The notes: generated from the sequence alone by a model not told the origin. A DNA stretch of 64,000 nt from Betaproteobacteria bacterium (GCA_016219425.1 JACRNB010000007.1:124001-188000); one strand, 5' to 3'. Positions 1 to 6,929 are shown, numbered from the stretch's first letter. A program made the numbers and translations.

Positions 1-79
1 CATACACGCCCAGATGCCCGGCACTCACCGGCATGGCGAGGCAGCCCAAGACCAGGATCAGAGCCCAGCGTCGAGCCAT
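1..79 (-). CDS. N-terminal fragment of a TraW-like conjugation protein (cut by window edge)
   Basis: Only 26 codons are inside the window. They start at an ATG overlapping the end of the dsbC-like gene by 22 bases and read MARRWALILVLGCLAMPVSA, a clean Sec signal peptide, followed by GHLGVY. F-type TraW proteins are secreted and begin their mature part with a similar LGVYG-type stretch, and traW lies near a dsbC-type gene in SXT-like elements. The identification rests on six mature residues plus context, so it is tentative. Another exported transfer protein is possible. Confidence 0.45.
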   Translation of the reverse strand, partial: MARRWALILVLGCLAMPVSAGHLGVY

Positions 80-783
80 GCGGAAATCCTCTCGGCGGTA
101 GCAGCACCAGGCAGCAGACGTCCATCCCTGGCGATCAAGGTCGGCGTGCCATTGATGCCCAGACGCTCGGCAAGCGCCACGTTGACGGAGATAGGGACTA
201 CGCATTCATCCTTCGTGGCCGCGCTCGGTGTTTTCACACCGGTCAGGGCCTCGCGCCATGCCCGCGCGCGATCCGGAGCACACCAGATCGCGGCGGATTT
301 GGCTGCCGCGTTTGGATGCAACGACTGGACGGGGTACGGGAAAAGATAGATGGTCGCGTTATCCAGCTTGGCCAACTCCACTTCCACTTTTTTGCAGAAG
401 GGGCAATCAGGATCGGAGAACACCGCCAGGACACGCTCGCCCTTGCCGTTCACGAACTTGATACTGTTTTCCAGGGGCAAGGCCAACCAATCGACCTTGG
501 CCAGTGATTCCTTCCGCTCGGCGGTGAGGTCACGCTGGCTTTGCATATCGTAGAGGTGTCCGAAAATGAAATAGCGCCCATCGGCATCGCTGAACGCCAC
601 ATTGCGCCCCATGACCACCTCGTAGACGCCCGGCAGTGGGGACGGCAACACCTGGTCAATGTGCGTGACCGGATAACGCTGCTTGAGTTTTTCCGCAATG
701 GCTTTCGCGGGATCGACCGCCACATCGCCAGCATGAGAAGAAACCGCCAGTATGGCGGTTACAAGAATTGGCAATCCACGCAT
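58..783 (-). CDS. dsbC: DsbC/TrbB-type periplasmic thiol-disulfide isomerase
   Basis: A 241-residue protein with a signal peptide (about residues 1-18), an N-terminal dimerisation-like region (about 25-100) and a thioredoxin-fold domain carrying the CPFC active site near residue 127 in the context FSDPDCPFCKKVEVEL. The cis-proline loop appears as GTPTLI near residue 213. DsbC proteins isomerise wrong disulfides in the periplasm, and conjugative elements with F-type secretion carry their own copy because TraU, TraN and other pilus proteins are cysteine-rich. The gene runs into the next conjugation gene with overlap and starts ten bases downstream of the ssb-like gene on the same strand. Confidence 0.9.
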   Translation of the reverse strand: MRGLPILVTAILAVSSHAGDVAVDPAKAIAEKLKQRYPVTHIDQVLPSPLPGVYEVVMGRNVAFSDADGRYFIFGHLYDMQSQRDLTAERKESLAKVDWLALPLENSIKFVNGKGERVLAVFSDPDCPFCKKVEVELAKLDNATIYLFPYPVQSLHPNAAAKSAAIWCAPDRARAWREALTGVKTPSAATKDECVVPISVNVALAERLGINGTPTLIARDGRLLPGAATAERISAWLDAGL

Positions 784-792
784 GGCAACCCC

Positions 793-1213
793 TCAGAACG
801 GCTTGTCGTCATCAGCAAACTGGGAAGATGCCGGCATCTCCGATGGCATGGGCGAAGAATGCGAGGGGATTGCATCTTGCTTGCCTTCCCCGTTTGCACT
901 GCCCAGCAGCACGAAGCGATCCACCGTGATGTGGTACATCGCACCCATCGTCGAATCACGGCGCTTGAAGGTCTCCACGCGGGGACGGCCAATCACCATG
1001 ACCTGACCACCCTTCTTGATGTACTCCTTTGCCACATCGGCGGACTTGCCCCAGACGGAACAGCGATACCACTCCGTGTGTTCATCGCCTGACCTGCTCT
1101 TGTCCGTAACGGCCAGGGAGAAGCCGGCAACCAGGATCGCCTCCTGGCGTATAGCGCAACTCCGCGTCCACACCGGCATAACCGATGACCGTGGTCTGGT
1201 GAAACGAAGCCAT
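793..1213 (-). pseudogene. ssb: single-stranded DNA-binding protein gene with an internal frameshift
   Basis: The C-terminal three quarters read as a typical SSB OB-fold (FSLAVTDKSRSGDEHTEWYR, then KSADVAKEYIKKGGQV and RPRVETFKRRD) with an acidic tip ending FADDDKPF, the partner-binding tail. The expected start ATG at 1213, with GGAGGT upstream, gives MASFHQTTVIGYAGVDAELR, the normal SSB N-terminus, but in a different frame. The two frames meet at about 1125-1150, so one base has been gained or lost there. Either the gene is broken or the assembly has an indel. An uninterrupted alternative start farther upstream gives an N-terminus unlike any SSB. The gene sits with the element's annealing protein and conjugation genes, as expected for ICE ssDNA handling. 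Confidence 0.75.
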
Positions 1214-1252
1214 AAATACCTCCATCGTTGATTAACAATGGACAGCATATAT

Positions 1253-1261
1253 ACCGTTGCA
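1253..1261 (-). promoter_or_regulatory. TGCAACGGT element upstream of ssb
   Basis: TGCAACGGT lies about 40 bases upstream of the ssb ATG on the same strand. The same 9-mer, often followed by NTA, lies upstream of the rep operon, parM and traD, and occurs twice in the origin region. Here a possible sigma-70 promoter (TTGTCA, 17 bases, TATGCT) has the 9-mer in its spacer, which would suit an operator. Inference only. Confidence 0.5.
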
Positions 1262-1298
1262 CATATTGACAATTACTTTATCACACCACGTTATCCCT

Positions 1299-1377
1299 AC
1301 TCCTCCTTGAAACCTATGCTTGGCACCCGCCAGGACTTCGTCAACGCGCCGTGGGGCGCACATCAAGGAGAATCACC
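1299..1377 (+). promoter_or_regulatory. leader RNA with sequestered ribosome binding site, copy 1
   Basis: CTCCTTGA (1303-1310) is fully complementary to TCAAGGAG (1363-1370), which contains the Shine-Dalgarno sequence of the downstream ATG at 1378. Between the arms is a GC hairpin (GCGCC at 1346-1350 with GGGGCGC at 1353-1359). The arm sequence differs from copies such as the one at 8300-8356 while pairing is kept. This copy precedes the annealing-protein gene and has no upstream terminator of the family. Confidence 0.65.
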
Positions 1378-2097
1378 ATGAGCATGGAACTGTGGAATGC
1401 AGTCGCTGTAACCAACCCCAACTTCGTCAAGAGCTTCACCCGTAGCGGGGGTTTCTCGGGCACGGCCATCAACGCGACCTACCAAGCGCAGAAAGCCACC
1501 GAGACCTTCGGTCCCTGCGGTATCGGCTGGGGAGTAGACATCCTGGAAGAGCGTTACCAGGATGGCGCGCCCTTGATCCAGGACGGCGCCGTGGTCGGCA
1601 AGGACGTGATCCACGTCCTGCGCGTCAAGCTCTGGTATGTCTACCAGGGCAAGCGCGGCGAGGTGATCCACTTCGGCCAAACCACCTTCGTCGGCCGCAA
1701 CAAGAACGGCTTCTTCACCGATGAAGAAGCGCCCAAGAAGTCCATGACGGATGCCATGAGCAAATGCCTCTCGCTCATTGGCTTCAGCGCCGACGTCCAC
1801 CTGGGCCTGTATGACGACAACAAGTACGTCGCCGACCTGCGCCAGCAGTTCGGCACGGACAAGAACGCCAAGTCGGAGATCAAGCCGGAAGGCAAACGCG
1901 AGGAGGCTGGCAAGACGGGTGGCAACACCCTCACATCTATCCAGGCCAAGGAAGTGAACGATCTGCTCACGGCAAAGAAACGCACGCCCGAAAGCCTGCT
2001 CGCCTGGCTCAAATCCAAGGCCAATACGGTCGAGGAACTGACGCTGCCCGAGTATGAGCGCGCTATCAGTGTGCTCAAGCAACGGGAGGCAGCGTGA
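1378..2097 (+). CDS. Rad52/Rad22-like single-strand annealing protein
   Basis: A 239-residue protein starting at the ATG behind AAGGAG (1365-1370). The N-terminal 150 residues resemble Rad52/22-type annealing proteins of phages and ICEs: a beta-rich region with GWGVDILEERY, a VKLWYVYQGKRG strand, then the typical helix-plus-tail KSMTDAMSKCLSLIGFSAD followed by HLGLYDD. The C-terminal part (about 160-239) is charged and likely flexible. Such proteins anneal complementary ssDNA and work with an exonuclease, here probably the YqaJ protein at 7.4-8.3 kb, and with SSB. It carries leader copy 1. The following small gene overlaps its stop. Family assignment is by motif resemblance. Confidence 0.7.
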   Translation: MSMELWNAVAVTNPNFVKSFTRSGGFSGTAINATYQAQKATETFGPCGIGWGVDILEERYQDGAPLIQDGAVVGKDVIHVLRVKLWYVYQGKRGEVIHFGQTTFVGRNKNGFFTDEEAPKKSMTDAMSKCLSLIGFSADVHLGLYDDNKYVADLRQQFGTDKNAKSEIKPEGKREEAGKTGGNTLTSIQAKEVNDLLTAKKRTPESLLAWLKSKANTVEELTLPEYERAISVLKQREAA

Positions 2098-2342
2098 TGC
2101 CCCCCGTCCGAGTCACCCTGCGCGGTATCACCGTCAGGGAAGGCAAGAATCTGCGCGTGATCCAGGATCATGCCCGAGGTCTTGCCTCTCTCGGGCCAAC
2201 CAAACTGACCCAGAAGGGCATTCTGCTCAACGCGCAGTTCCCGGATGGAGCGAAATCGGTGGTCAGATTCACCGACCAATCCGACCTCGCCGACTGGATC
2301 CAGGCACGGGTCCAGCACGGCAAAGGCAAATTCGCGATGTAG
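2097..2342 (+). CDS. small conserved element protein, 81 aa, unknown function
   Basis: Starts at an ATG overlapping the TGA of the annealing-protein gene (GTGATGC), so translation is probably coupled. The protein is basic and compact (VRVTLRGITVREGKNLRVIQ, later KSVVRFTDQSDLADWI) and looks like a small alpha/beta fold without a signal peptide or membrane segment. I do not recognise the family. It is followed nine bases later by a strong terminator. Its position suggests an accessory to the recombination protein. Confidence 0.6.
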   Translation: MPPVRVTLRGITVREGKNLRVIQDHARGLASLGPTKLTQKGILLNAQFPDGAKSVVRFTDQSDLADWIQARVQHGKGKFAM

Positions 2343-2350
2343 TGCACATG

Positions 2351-2383
2351 CCCCGCCCGGTCTCTGACCTGGCGGGGTTTTTT
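2351..2383 (+). terminator. intergenic cassette terminator, copy 1
   Basis: Perfect-type stem CCCCGCC with GGCGGGG around a GGTCTCTGACC inner part, followed by six T. It belongs to a family found at 3.6, 4.7, 6.35, 6.9, 25.3 and 26.4 kb, nearly identical in sequence. It is followed by ATCGCCCGC, which could pair with the 3' arm of the stem as an alternative fold. Confidence 0.85.
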
Positions 2384-2400
2384 ATCGCCCGCTGCACTGG

Positions 2401-2459
2401 CTACTCCCTTTCGAAATCAACCGCGTCCGTGGGGGCGCATATCTCCGAGGAGAGTAATC
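2401..2459 (+). promoter_or_regulatory. leader RNA with sequestered ribosome binding site, copy 2
   Basis: The 5' arm CTACTCCCTTTCGA (2401-2414) pairs with GAGGAGAGTA directly before the ATG at 2460, apart from one bulged A and a U-G wobble. The inner hairpin is GCGTCC/GGGCGC with a U-G pair where other copies have C-G. Confidence 0.6.
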
Positions 2460-2621
2460 ATGGAAGTCATGCAATATGAGGTATTACCCGCACCGCAGGG
2501 CTACTACATAGCACTGTTCGATGAAGCGCTACGGACATTCCGTCGAGTATCAGCGGAGTCCTACCGAAAGTTCGGTGAAGCCTGCCAAGCACTCTTTCTG
2601 GGCACCTGGACGCCAGCGTGA
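2460..2621 (+). CDS. 53-aa protein of unknown function
   Basis: A short frame (MEVMQYEVLPAPQGYYIALF at the start) directly behind leader copy 2, with GGAGAG eight bases before the ATG. The sequence is rich in aromatic residues and alanine, has no signal peptide, and ends with LGTWTPA. Evidence for expression is the conserved leader and the tight coupling to the next gene, which begins within a few bases of its stop. No family recognised. Confidence 0.55.
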   Translation: MEVMQYEVLPAPQGYYIALFDEALRTFRRVSAESYRKFGEACQALFLGTWTPA

Positions 2622-2632
2622 AGAGGGCAAAC

Positions 2633-2842
2633 ATGGACACCGTCATCAACTGGGCGCCCTATGGCTATGCCGAATATGAGATGAGCTGGCGGGTCAGGCC
2701 GAAGCATCTTGCTGACCCGAAGCGCTTCGAATATTTCCCACGCCGTGACCGGCACTGCAACGACACGGGCCAGTTCCATCGGCTTGTACGGAGCAACAAT
2801 CGGATGGCCCGCAGGCTATTCGACGGCACGATCCCGATGTAA
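2633..2842 (+). CDS. 69-aa protein of unknown function
   Basis: Begins MDTVINWAPYGYAEYEMSWR, preceded by AGAGGG. A GTG at 2618 overlapping the previous stop is an alternative start. The protein is soluble, rich in arginine and aromatics (RDRHCNDTGQFHRLV) and followed by a terminator. It forms a two-gene unit with the 53-aa frame under leader copy 2. No homologue recognised. Confidence 0.55.
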   Translation: MDTVINWAPYGYAEYEMSWRVRPKHLADPKRFEYFPRRDRHCNDTGQFHRLVRSNNRMARRLFDGTIPM

Positions 2843-2850
2843 CTCTCCTA

Positions 2851-2880
2851 CCCCCGCGCATCTCTGGTGCCGGGGGTTTT
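2851..2880 (+). terminator. rho-independent terminator
   Basis: CCCCCGCGCA and TGCCGGGGG form a GC-rich stem followed by TTTT. It differs in sequence from the repeated cassette terminator and closes the two-small-gene unit. Confidence 0.75.
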
Positions 2881-2942
2881 CACGTTTCAGGCAAACGTAA
2901 CGCAAAAAAGTGGCTATAAGCACTCCCTTCGGTCGTGATCCA

Positions 2943-3035
2943 CGGGCATTCGCCCGAAGCGAAGCGGCGCTGCCGCAGGTGAACCGGCCGTGCCGGAAGG
3001 ACAGACCGGCTTTGCCGGATAAGCCGCTTCGCGGC
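2943..3035. repeat. array of five small perfect hairpins
   Basis: Five 5-bp stems with 3- or 4-base loops follow each other at roughly 20-base spacing: CGGGC/GCCCG (2943-2956), GCGGC/GCCGC (2964-2976), CCGGC/GCCGG (2984-2996), CCGGC/GCCGG (3006-3018) and GCCGC/GCGGC (3023-3035). Loop sequences differ. The stretch 2843-3220 has no credible gene. Arrays of short hairpins occur in origins of transfer and single-strand origins, but no nic site could be recognised. Confidence 0.6.
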
Positions 3036-3141
3036 ATAGACGATTTCCACGGCTACGATGCCGATCTGGGTGTATGGCAGCGATCCAAGGTGATGGTCGT
3101 TGTGAGCTTGTCCATATGAGAGGGGCGGGCTTTGACCTACC

Positions 3142-3176
3142 GGTTATCCACAGAAAATGGGGATAACCCTGTGCAT
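3142..3176. other. palindrome containing DnaA-box-like sequences
   Basis: GGTTATCC and GGATAACC form an inverted repeat. The left half is part of TTATCCACA (3144-3152), a perfect DnaA box, and the right half runs into a TTATGCACA-like sequence on the other strand. It lies about 110 bases beyond the hairpin array in the same gene-free stretch. A replication or transfer role is inferred. Confidence 0.5.
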
Positions 3177-3220
3177 AAATCTCCACACGACCAGCGGCAA
3201 CACGAAGTTATCCTGTTGCA

Positions 3221-3487
3221 TCACGAATAATCAGCTCGCACCAAGTTGAGGCCATGTGCCCGGTGCCGGCCCCACCCCTTCTCAACCTCGCACAAGGCAA
3301 CCTGTTCATCCAGGAACACCTGTATCTTGCCGGCGCCAACTCTGTTGACCTTGCCAGCCCACGCCCGTCGTAGCAAGAGATCGCCCAGAAAATCATGCTT
3401 CAGCGTCAGTTCATAACGACGGGCATCGGTCTTCCGTCGAAAGGCAAGCACCGCATCACCTCGAACTATCCGAAGTGGGAATAGCAA
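3221..3487 (-). CDS. WGR-like domain protein, about 88 aa
   Basis: The frame reads RRYELTLKHDFLGDLLLRRA, WAGKVNRVGAGKIQVFLDEQ, then EVEKGWGRHRAHGLNLV. This follows the WGR domain plan: a strand, an arginine-tryptophan strand, a phenylalanine before a helix, and a closing lysine/tyrosine-type region. There is no ATG. The start is TTG at 3487 or CTG nine bases upstream, limited by an in-frame TAA. WGR domains bind nucleic acids. The assignment is moderate because key residues deviate. Confidence 0.5.
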   Translation of the reverse strand: MLFPLRIVRGDAVLAFRRKTDARRYELTLKHDFLGDLLLRRAWAGKVNRVGAGKIQVFLDEQVALCEVEKGWGRHRAHGLNLVRADYS

Positions 3488-3611
3488 CTCGATCAGGCGT
3501 TACTGTTTTCTGCATCGGAATACCATCACTCGCACCGGTATGCGTTTGCATCGGTCAGGTTCGGATACTGACTTCCGATGTAAATAACCCACTTCGGGTG
3601 TAAACAACGGT

Positions 3612-3643
3612 AAAAAACCCCGCCAGTCAGAGACCGGGCGGGG
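3612..3643 (-). terminator. intergenic cassette terminator, copy 2
   Basis: On the minus strand CCCCGCCCGGTCTCTGACTG then GCGGGG and six T. It lies just beyond the stop of the frameshifted gene at 3656-3938. No leader of the repeated type follows it. Confidence 0.8.
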
Positions 3644-3655
3644 TCGGGTGTTGCT

Positions 3656-3938
3656 TTACGGCATCCTTTGGCGGGACATGCCCGGTGCGCACAGGGCGTT
3701 GGTGTGTTCCCGGCGCCTTCGGATTTCGCGTAGCAATCCACGAATGGGAACCGCAAAATTCTTGCGGTTCTCGATGGGCGATCGCCCTGGCCAGACATGC
3801 ACCAGATCGCGGATCAGGGAGAACGGATCGCGCTTTCCCTTGATACAAGCCCATTCTCTCTGAAGCCACCGAAGGCGGCGGCGGGCCAGTCGCCATATCG
3901 CGCGAGCATGCTGTGCCAGGTGGTGAGCTTGATGTTCA
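3656..3938 (-). pseudogene. small basic protein gene, apparently frameshifted
   Basis: An ATG at 3938 with AAGGAGGG upstream overlaps the stop of the preceding gene (ATGA) and gives MNIKLTTWHSMLARYGDWPA, but this frame stops after 41 codons. The rest of the interval is a good coding frame in another register (AIWRLARRRLRWLQREWACI, then DLVHVWPGRSPIENRKNF and REIRRRREHTN). A frameshift near 3900, close to a CGCGCG run, would join them into a protein of about 94 residues. The product would be very basic, with no membrane segment. Function unknown. Confidence 0.45.
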
Positions 3939-4175
3939 TGACGGCCCTCCTTTAGAAATGGCCGAGAGTTCCTGCTCCACATGCTGGGTGATCAGTCGGT
4001 CTATGCCGGCCTTGTAGGCATTGCGCCCTTCTCGGGTGTGCAGACTGTCATGCGGTTGTTGGCTATCGTGCGCCTGCAAGGTCAACTCCAGCAGGCGCTC
4101 GCAGAGATCGGCATCAACACCGGCCTCCTTCGCGCACTGCTCGATCGCGTCGTGGTCAATCAACGGGTGTTTCAT
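3936..4175 (-). CDS. 79-aa conserved element protein, unknown function
   Basis: Starts MKHPLIDHDAIEQCAKEAGV behind GGGAGAG. The protein is acidic and helical (DADLCERLLELTLQAHDSQQ, LITQHVEQELSAISKGG). It ends at the ATGA shared with the next gene, indicating coupling. No signal peptide or known motif. Confidence 0.6.
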   Translation of the reverse strand: MKHPLIDHDAIEQCAKEAGVDADLCERLLELTLQAHDSQQPHDSLHTREGRNAYKAGIDRLITQHVEQELSAISKGGPS

Positions 4176-4196
4176 TTGCAGCTCTCCCTGGTCGAT

Positions 4197-4646
4197 CTAT
4201 GTCAACGCTGACCGTTGAACAGGAACGCCCGTGGGCTGCGCCAGATCCACGAAGTGCGCTGGAACATGCATCTCCGCGCGCCCTTCGGCGGTCTCGGCGC
4301 GGTAGTTATCCCAGTCGAACTGCTCCACTTCCACACCCTCGTCACAGACATAATCTGCCACCCCACCCGAGACGATCACCAAACAGCGGTTCATCGCGGT
4401 GGCACTCAGCGGCACGACTTGGTCGGTTTCGCTGCCTTCCGGATAGATTGGACAGGCGACGATGCTCGTGAAGGTGAGTGATGTCGCCATTTCGGCAGCG
4501 ACCACATCGCCCTCGTTCGTCTCGATGGTTTTCCGGGCGCCTTCCAACCCCGCATTGATCAGCCGATACACCAACTCCCCCACCTGCCTGGCCGACAGGT
4601 TGAGGTGGGTATCGACATCAATCCTCAGCGTCACTTTCTTGCTCAT
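4197..4646 (-). CDS. 149-aa protein of unknown function under leader copy 3
   Basis: The ATG at 4646 (MSKKVTLRIDVDTHLNLSAR) follows GGAGAG in the repeated leader. Upstream in-frame codons lie inside the leader and are not credible. The protein is acidic, soluble, with a beta-strand-rich middle (TSLTFTSIVACPIYPEGS, NRCLVIVSGGVADYVCDEGV) and ends HFVDLAQPTGVPVQRSALT. No family recognised. Confidence 0.65.
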   Translation of the reverse strand: MSKKVTLRIDVDTHLNLSARQVGELVYRLINAGLEGARKTIETNEGDVVAAEMATSLTFTSIVACPIYPEGSETDQVVPLSATAMNRCLVIVSGGVADYVCDEGVEVEQFDWDNYRAETAEGRAEMHVPAHFVDLAQPTGVPVQRSALT

Positions 4647-4702
4647 GTTGCTCTCCTTGAAAGAATGCGCCCTACGGGCGCGGTTAAGTTCAAGGGGAGT
4701 AG
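4647..4702 (-). promoter_or_regulatory. leader RNA with sequestered ribosome binding site, copy 3
   Basis: Minus strand: CTACTCCCCTTGAA pairs with TTTCAAGGAGAG before the ATG, with one C-A mismatch. The inner hairpin GCGCCC/GGGCGC is perfect with loop GTA. The arm CTTGAA/TTCAAG replaces CTTTCGA/TCGAAAG of other copies, a compensatory difference. Confidence 0.7.
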
Positions 4703-4716
4703 CCAGGACAAGCATG

Positions 4717-4752
4717 AATAAAAAACCCCGCCGGCCAGAGGCCAAGCGGGGT
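4717..4752 (-). terminator. intergenic cassette terminator, copy 3
   Basis: Minus strand CCCCGC, an inner TTGGCCTCTGGCCGG, CGGGG and six T. It is a diverged family member that ends transcription of the 177-aa gene and precedes leader copy 3. Confidence 0.8.
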
Positions 4753-4759
4753 GGGGGGG

Positions 4760-5293
4760 TTACCAGGCGTATGACCGCGCGGTGGACGCAGTGACAGCTT
4801 TGAGGATGTCGTCCTTGCCCAGCATGCGCGTTGATGATCTGGCTTCAGCAGGCACTTCAGCGGACACCACCTTGAAGGGGTTGCCGCCCGTTGCCAGAAC
4901 ACCCGGAGCGGTTCTGCGCAAAGCGACGTCCAGGTTGTGATCAGGGACCAGACTTTCAGCCTCCCGCCCCAACTGGTAGCCCTCGACACTCAGAAAGGGC
5001 TTGCCATGCAGATACGCCGCCACCAGTTGCTGGACTTCGAACCACCGAAGCTGGCCAGATAGCTCCTCATAGCCCTTTACGCGTTTTTCCGGAATCACTT
5101 CAGCCACCATTTCGTTCCAAGACGATTCACGTCCTTGCAGGCTGCCACGTTTCAAGCTGCCCCAGACCCGGTAGGCCTGCGGTTGCCTGGCCGTGCTGGC
5201 CACGGCAATCCAGACTTTCGGGACGCCGTTGTTGGGATGAATCAACACCCGGCAGACAGCCGCCGTATCAAGGTTGGACAGCATCGGGTTCAT
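4760..5293 (-). CDS. 177-aa protein with WGR-like region next to AAA+ ATPase
   Basis: Starts four bases inside the end of the AAA+ gene, so the two are coupled. The region KVWIAVASTARQPQAYRVWG followed by SLKRGSLQGRESSWNEMVAE and KRVKGYEEL resembles a WGR domain (a VWG in place of RWG, a closing K..GY). The C-terminal half (FLSVEGYQLGREAESLVPDH) is unassigned. It probably works with the ATPase. The WGR assignment is a suggestion. Confidence 0.55.
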   Translation of the reverse strand: MNPMLSNLDTAAVCRVLIHPNNGVPKVWIAVASTARQPQAYRVWGSLKRGSLQGRESSWNEMVAEVIPEKRVKGYEELSGQLRWFEVQQLVAAYLHGKPFLSVEGYQLGREAESLVPDHNLDVALRRTAPGVLATGGNPFKVVSAEVPAEARSSTRMLGKDDILKAVTASTARSYAW

Positions 5294-6225
5294 GGCCGCC
5301 CCCCATTCAGCCAGTTGTCGAACAGTTCCAGCACCGTTGACTGGTCATCCGGCGGCGCACCGTTGAGCAACGTGTCGTGCAGCGCTTCCCGGATGGGATC
5401 GACACCGGAAAAAAGGGCGTACTCCTCGGTCAGCCGCGCCCAGGCGATCAAGGATCGCGTGGACAGCGTGATCTGAAGCCCCCCACCGTTGCTCACGAAC
5501 GCCTTGCGGATGTCGCGTGCCAGACGAACCATGCCCAGAACGATGTCCTCGCGTAGCGAGGGTGCATAGCGCATGACCAGGCCCACCTCATCGACCTCCT
5601 CCAACGGAGAAAGCGCGAGTTTGATGAACCGGTCGAAGAACGCCAGCGAACCCCGGCGCTCACCCGCATAGGCTCCCGTGTCATCGCCGAAACCACCGCT
5701 GTTGCCGGTGACGGCGACGCGGAAGTTCGGATGCGGGATGACCACTTCCCCCGTTTCCGGGATGGTGAGCCGGGCACGACCGTCCAGCACATCCACTAGG
5801 CGCATCTGCTCGCCGGCTTCCATCCGGGTGATCTCGTTGGCGAGGAACACCCCACCGGAGCGCGCGGCGGCCGCGAGTGGTCCATCGACGAAACGGGTTA
5901 CCCCGGATTCGGCGATGGTGAGCGTTCCCACCAGATCGTTGAAGCGCGTCTTGCCGGAGCAGGACATCGACCAGACCTCAATCCCCAGCCTGGCGGCAAC
6001 CTCAAGGATCAGCGAGGTTTTGCCGGTGCCGGCATCGCCCAGGATGAAAAGGTTCTTCACCGGGGTGTTTTCCGAGAGCCACATCATCACCTTCTTCAGC
6101 ACCACCAAATTGAACTGGTAATGCGGATCAGCACTCGGGGTGCATGGACCAGGCTGACGTGTTTCCACAACAGCCTGGTCCGGTGCGGCTACATTGAACA
6201 GATTTGCAATTTTGGCGGTAGCCAT
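5290..6225 (-). CDS. MoxR/CobS-type AAA+ ATPase
   Basis: A 311-residue protein starting at ATG 6225 inside the leader family (MATAKIANLFNVAAPDQAVV). It has a Walker A GDAGTGKTS near residue 66, Walker B-type GVFLANEITRMEAGEQ, sensor 1 in VAVTGNSGGFGDDTG, and arginine-finger/sensor region AFFDRFIKLALSPLEEV. MoxR and CobS-type ATPases act with VWA-domain partners as chaperone-like remodelling machines. The likely partner, a CobT-like VWA protein, is encoded at 26.5 kb with a DUF3150 gene before it. SXT-type ICEs are known to carry a cobS-like gene near their recombination genes. The substrate is unknown, and cobalamin synthesis is not implied. Confidence 0.85.
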   Translation of the reverse strand: MATAKIANLFNVAAPDQAVVETRQPGPCTPSADPHYQFNLVVLKKVMMWLSENTPVKNLFILGDAGTGKTSLILEVAARLGIEVWSMSCSGKTRFNDLVGTLTIAESGVTRFVDGPLAAAARSGGVFLANEITRMEAGEQMRLVDVLDGRARLTIPETGEVVIPHPNFRVAVTGNSGGFGDDTGAYAGERRGSLAFFDRFIKLALSPLEEVDEVGLVMRYAPSLREDIVLGMVRLARDIRKAFVSNGGGLQITLSTRSLIAWARLTEEYALFSGVDPIREALHDTLLNGAPPDDQSTVLELFDNWLNGGRP

Positions 6226-6325
6226 GACGACTCTCCTTCTGGACGCCGCCCCCACGGGCGGCTGGTTGGGTGAAGCCGGCGAGGGATGAGCCCCGTGCCG
6301 GTGTTTCGGTTTCAGAAGGGAGTAG
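6226..6325 (-). promoter_or_regulatory. leader RNA with sequestered ribosome binding site, copy 4 (long form)
   Basis: Minus strand: ACTCCCTTCTG pairs with CAGAAGGAGAGT, with one bulged base, in front of the ATG at 6225. The inner hairpin is GCCGCC/GGCGGC with loop CGTGG. An extra hairpin with CCGGC/GCCGG arms is inserted. The arm variant CTTCTG/CAGAAG is a third compensated version of the stem. Confidence 0.7.
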
Positions 6326-6340
6326 CGAGAACAGTGGGCG

Positions 6341-6376
6341 ATAAAAAACCCCGCCAGGTCAGCGACCGGGCGGGGT
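6341..6376 (-). terminator. intergenic cassette terminator, copy 4
   Basis: Minus strand CCCCGCCCGG, inner TCGCTGACC, TGGCGGGG and six T, followed by ATCGCCCAC. It ends the unit of the 107-aa membrane protein and the 47-aa frame and precedes leader copy 4. Confidence 0.85.
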
Positions 6377-6402
6377 TGGGGTGTTACGGGATTTATCTGC
6401 GG

Positions 6403-6546
6403 CTAAGCGTGATTACGTCCTTGATGTGTACCTACATGGGCGCGCCAAGTCATGGAAATCGCACGGTAGAGCGCCACAAACGGGGACCAAAAAGCTGACC
6501 AACCCTCCTGGTAGCCCTGGATGAATGCCTGCTTGAACTTACTCAT
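6403..6546 (-). CDS. 47-aa tryptophan-rich protein
   Basis: Starts at the ATGAGTAA overlap with the membrane-protein gene and reads MSKFKQAFIQGYQEGWSAFW, then SPFVALYRAISMTWRAH. The first half could form an amphipathic or weakly membrane-seeking helix. Tight coupling to the preceding membrane protein suggests the two act together. No family recognised. It is too short to be certain. Confidence 0.5.
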   Translation of the reverse strand: MSKFKQAFIQGYQEGWSAFWSPFVALYRAISMTWRAHVGTHQGRNHA

Positions 6547-6862
6547 GATCATGCTCCTTCCATGCCCGTTTGATTTGACGCCATGCCGAGGTGATCGTTT
6601 CGGCTGCGAAAACGATCACGCCAGACAAGAATACCACCGCAAAAAGCGCCACATCGGCCGCAAGCAGCAAGTTTTCCAACGTGTGTAGTGGCACTGCAAG
6701 GCTTTCCATGCCCACCCAGATCAAGACTCGGACGACCCCGATAGGAATCAGGGAAATCAAGGCAAGGCCGCAGAAGCCCATCGCGGCAGCCAACGAGTGG
6801 CCCAATAAGCGGGCCACGGGTGATACCGATGTCTCAAATTCATCTTTCAGTCGGTTCATCAT
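6539..6862 (-). CDS. 107-aa inner-membrane protein of unknown function
   Basis: Starts MMNRLKDEFETSVSPVARLL right after leader copy 5. Two hydrophobic stretches are visible (LAAAMGFCGLALISLIPIGV and AADVALFAVVFLSGVIVFAA), followed by a basic cytoplasmic-type tail (SAWRQIKRAWKEHDHE). Both termini are probably cytoplasmic. Its presence in the leader regulon links it to the AAA/recombination genes, but the role is unknown. Confidence 0.65.
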   Translation of the reverse strand: MMNRLKDEFETSVSPVARLLGHSLAAAMGFCGLALISLIPIGVVRVLIWVGMESLAVPLHTLENLLLAADVALFAVVFLSGVIVFAAETITSAWRQIKRAWKEHDHE

Positions 6863-6912
6863 GCTCTCCTTGAAAAGCCCGCTACAGGCGTGGTTAAAGT
6901 TCAAGGTGAGTA
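6863..6912 (-). promoter_or_regulatory. leader RNA with sequestered ribosome binding site, copy 5 (degenerate)
   Basis: Minus strand: CTACTCACCTTGAA pairs with TTCAAGGAGAG with one A-A mismatch. The inner hairpin is weak here (GCC/GGC around TGTAGCG), making this the least conserved copy. Confidence 0.55.
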
Positions 6913-6929
6913 GGCAAAACGTGGGGCGA

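Noticed and set aside
1351-1377. Earlier start for the annealing-protein gene
   Set aside because: These codons lie inside the leader hairpin. The ATG at 1378 has AAGGAG at normal distance.
5290-6225. Cobaltochelatase subunit CobS for cobalamin synthesis
   Set aside because: No cobalamin genes are near. The association with VWA, DUF3150 and recombination genes in an ICE fits a MoxR-type role of unknown purpose.
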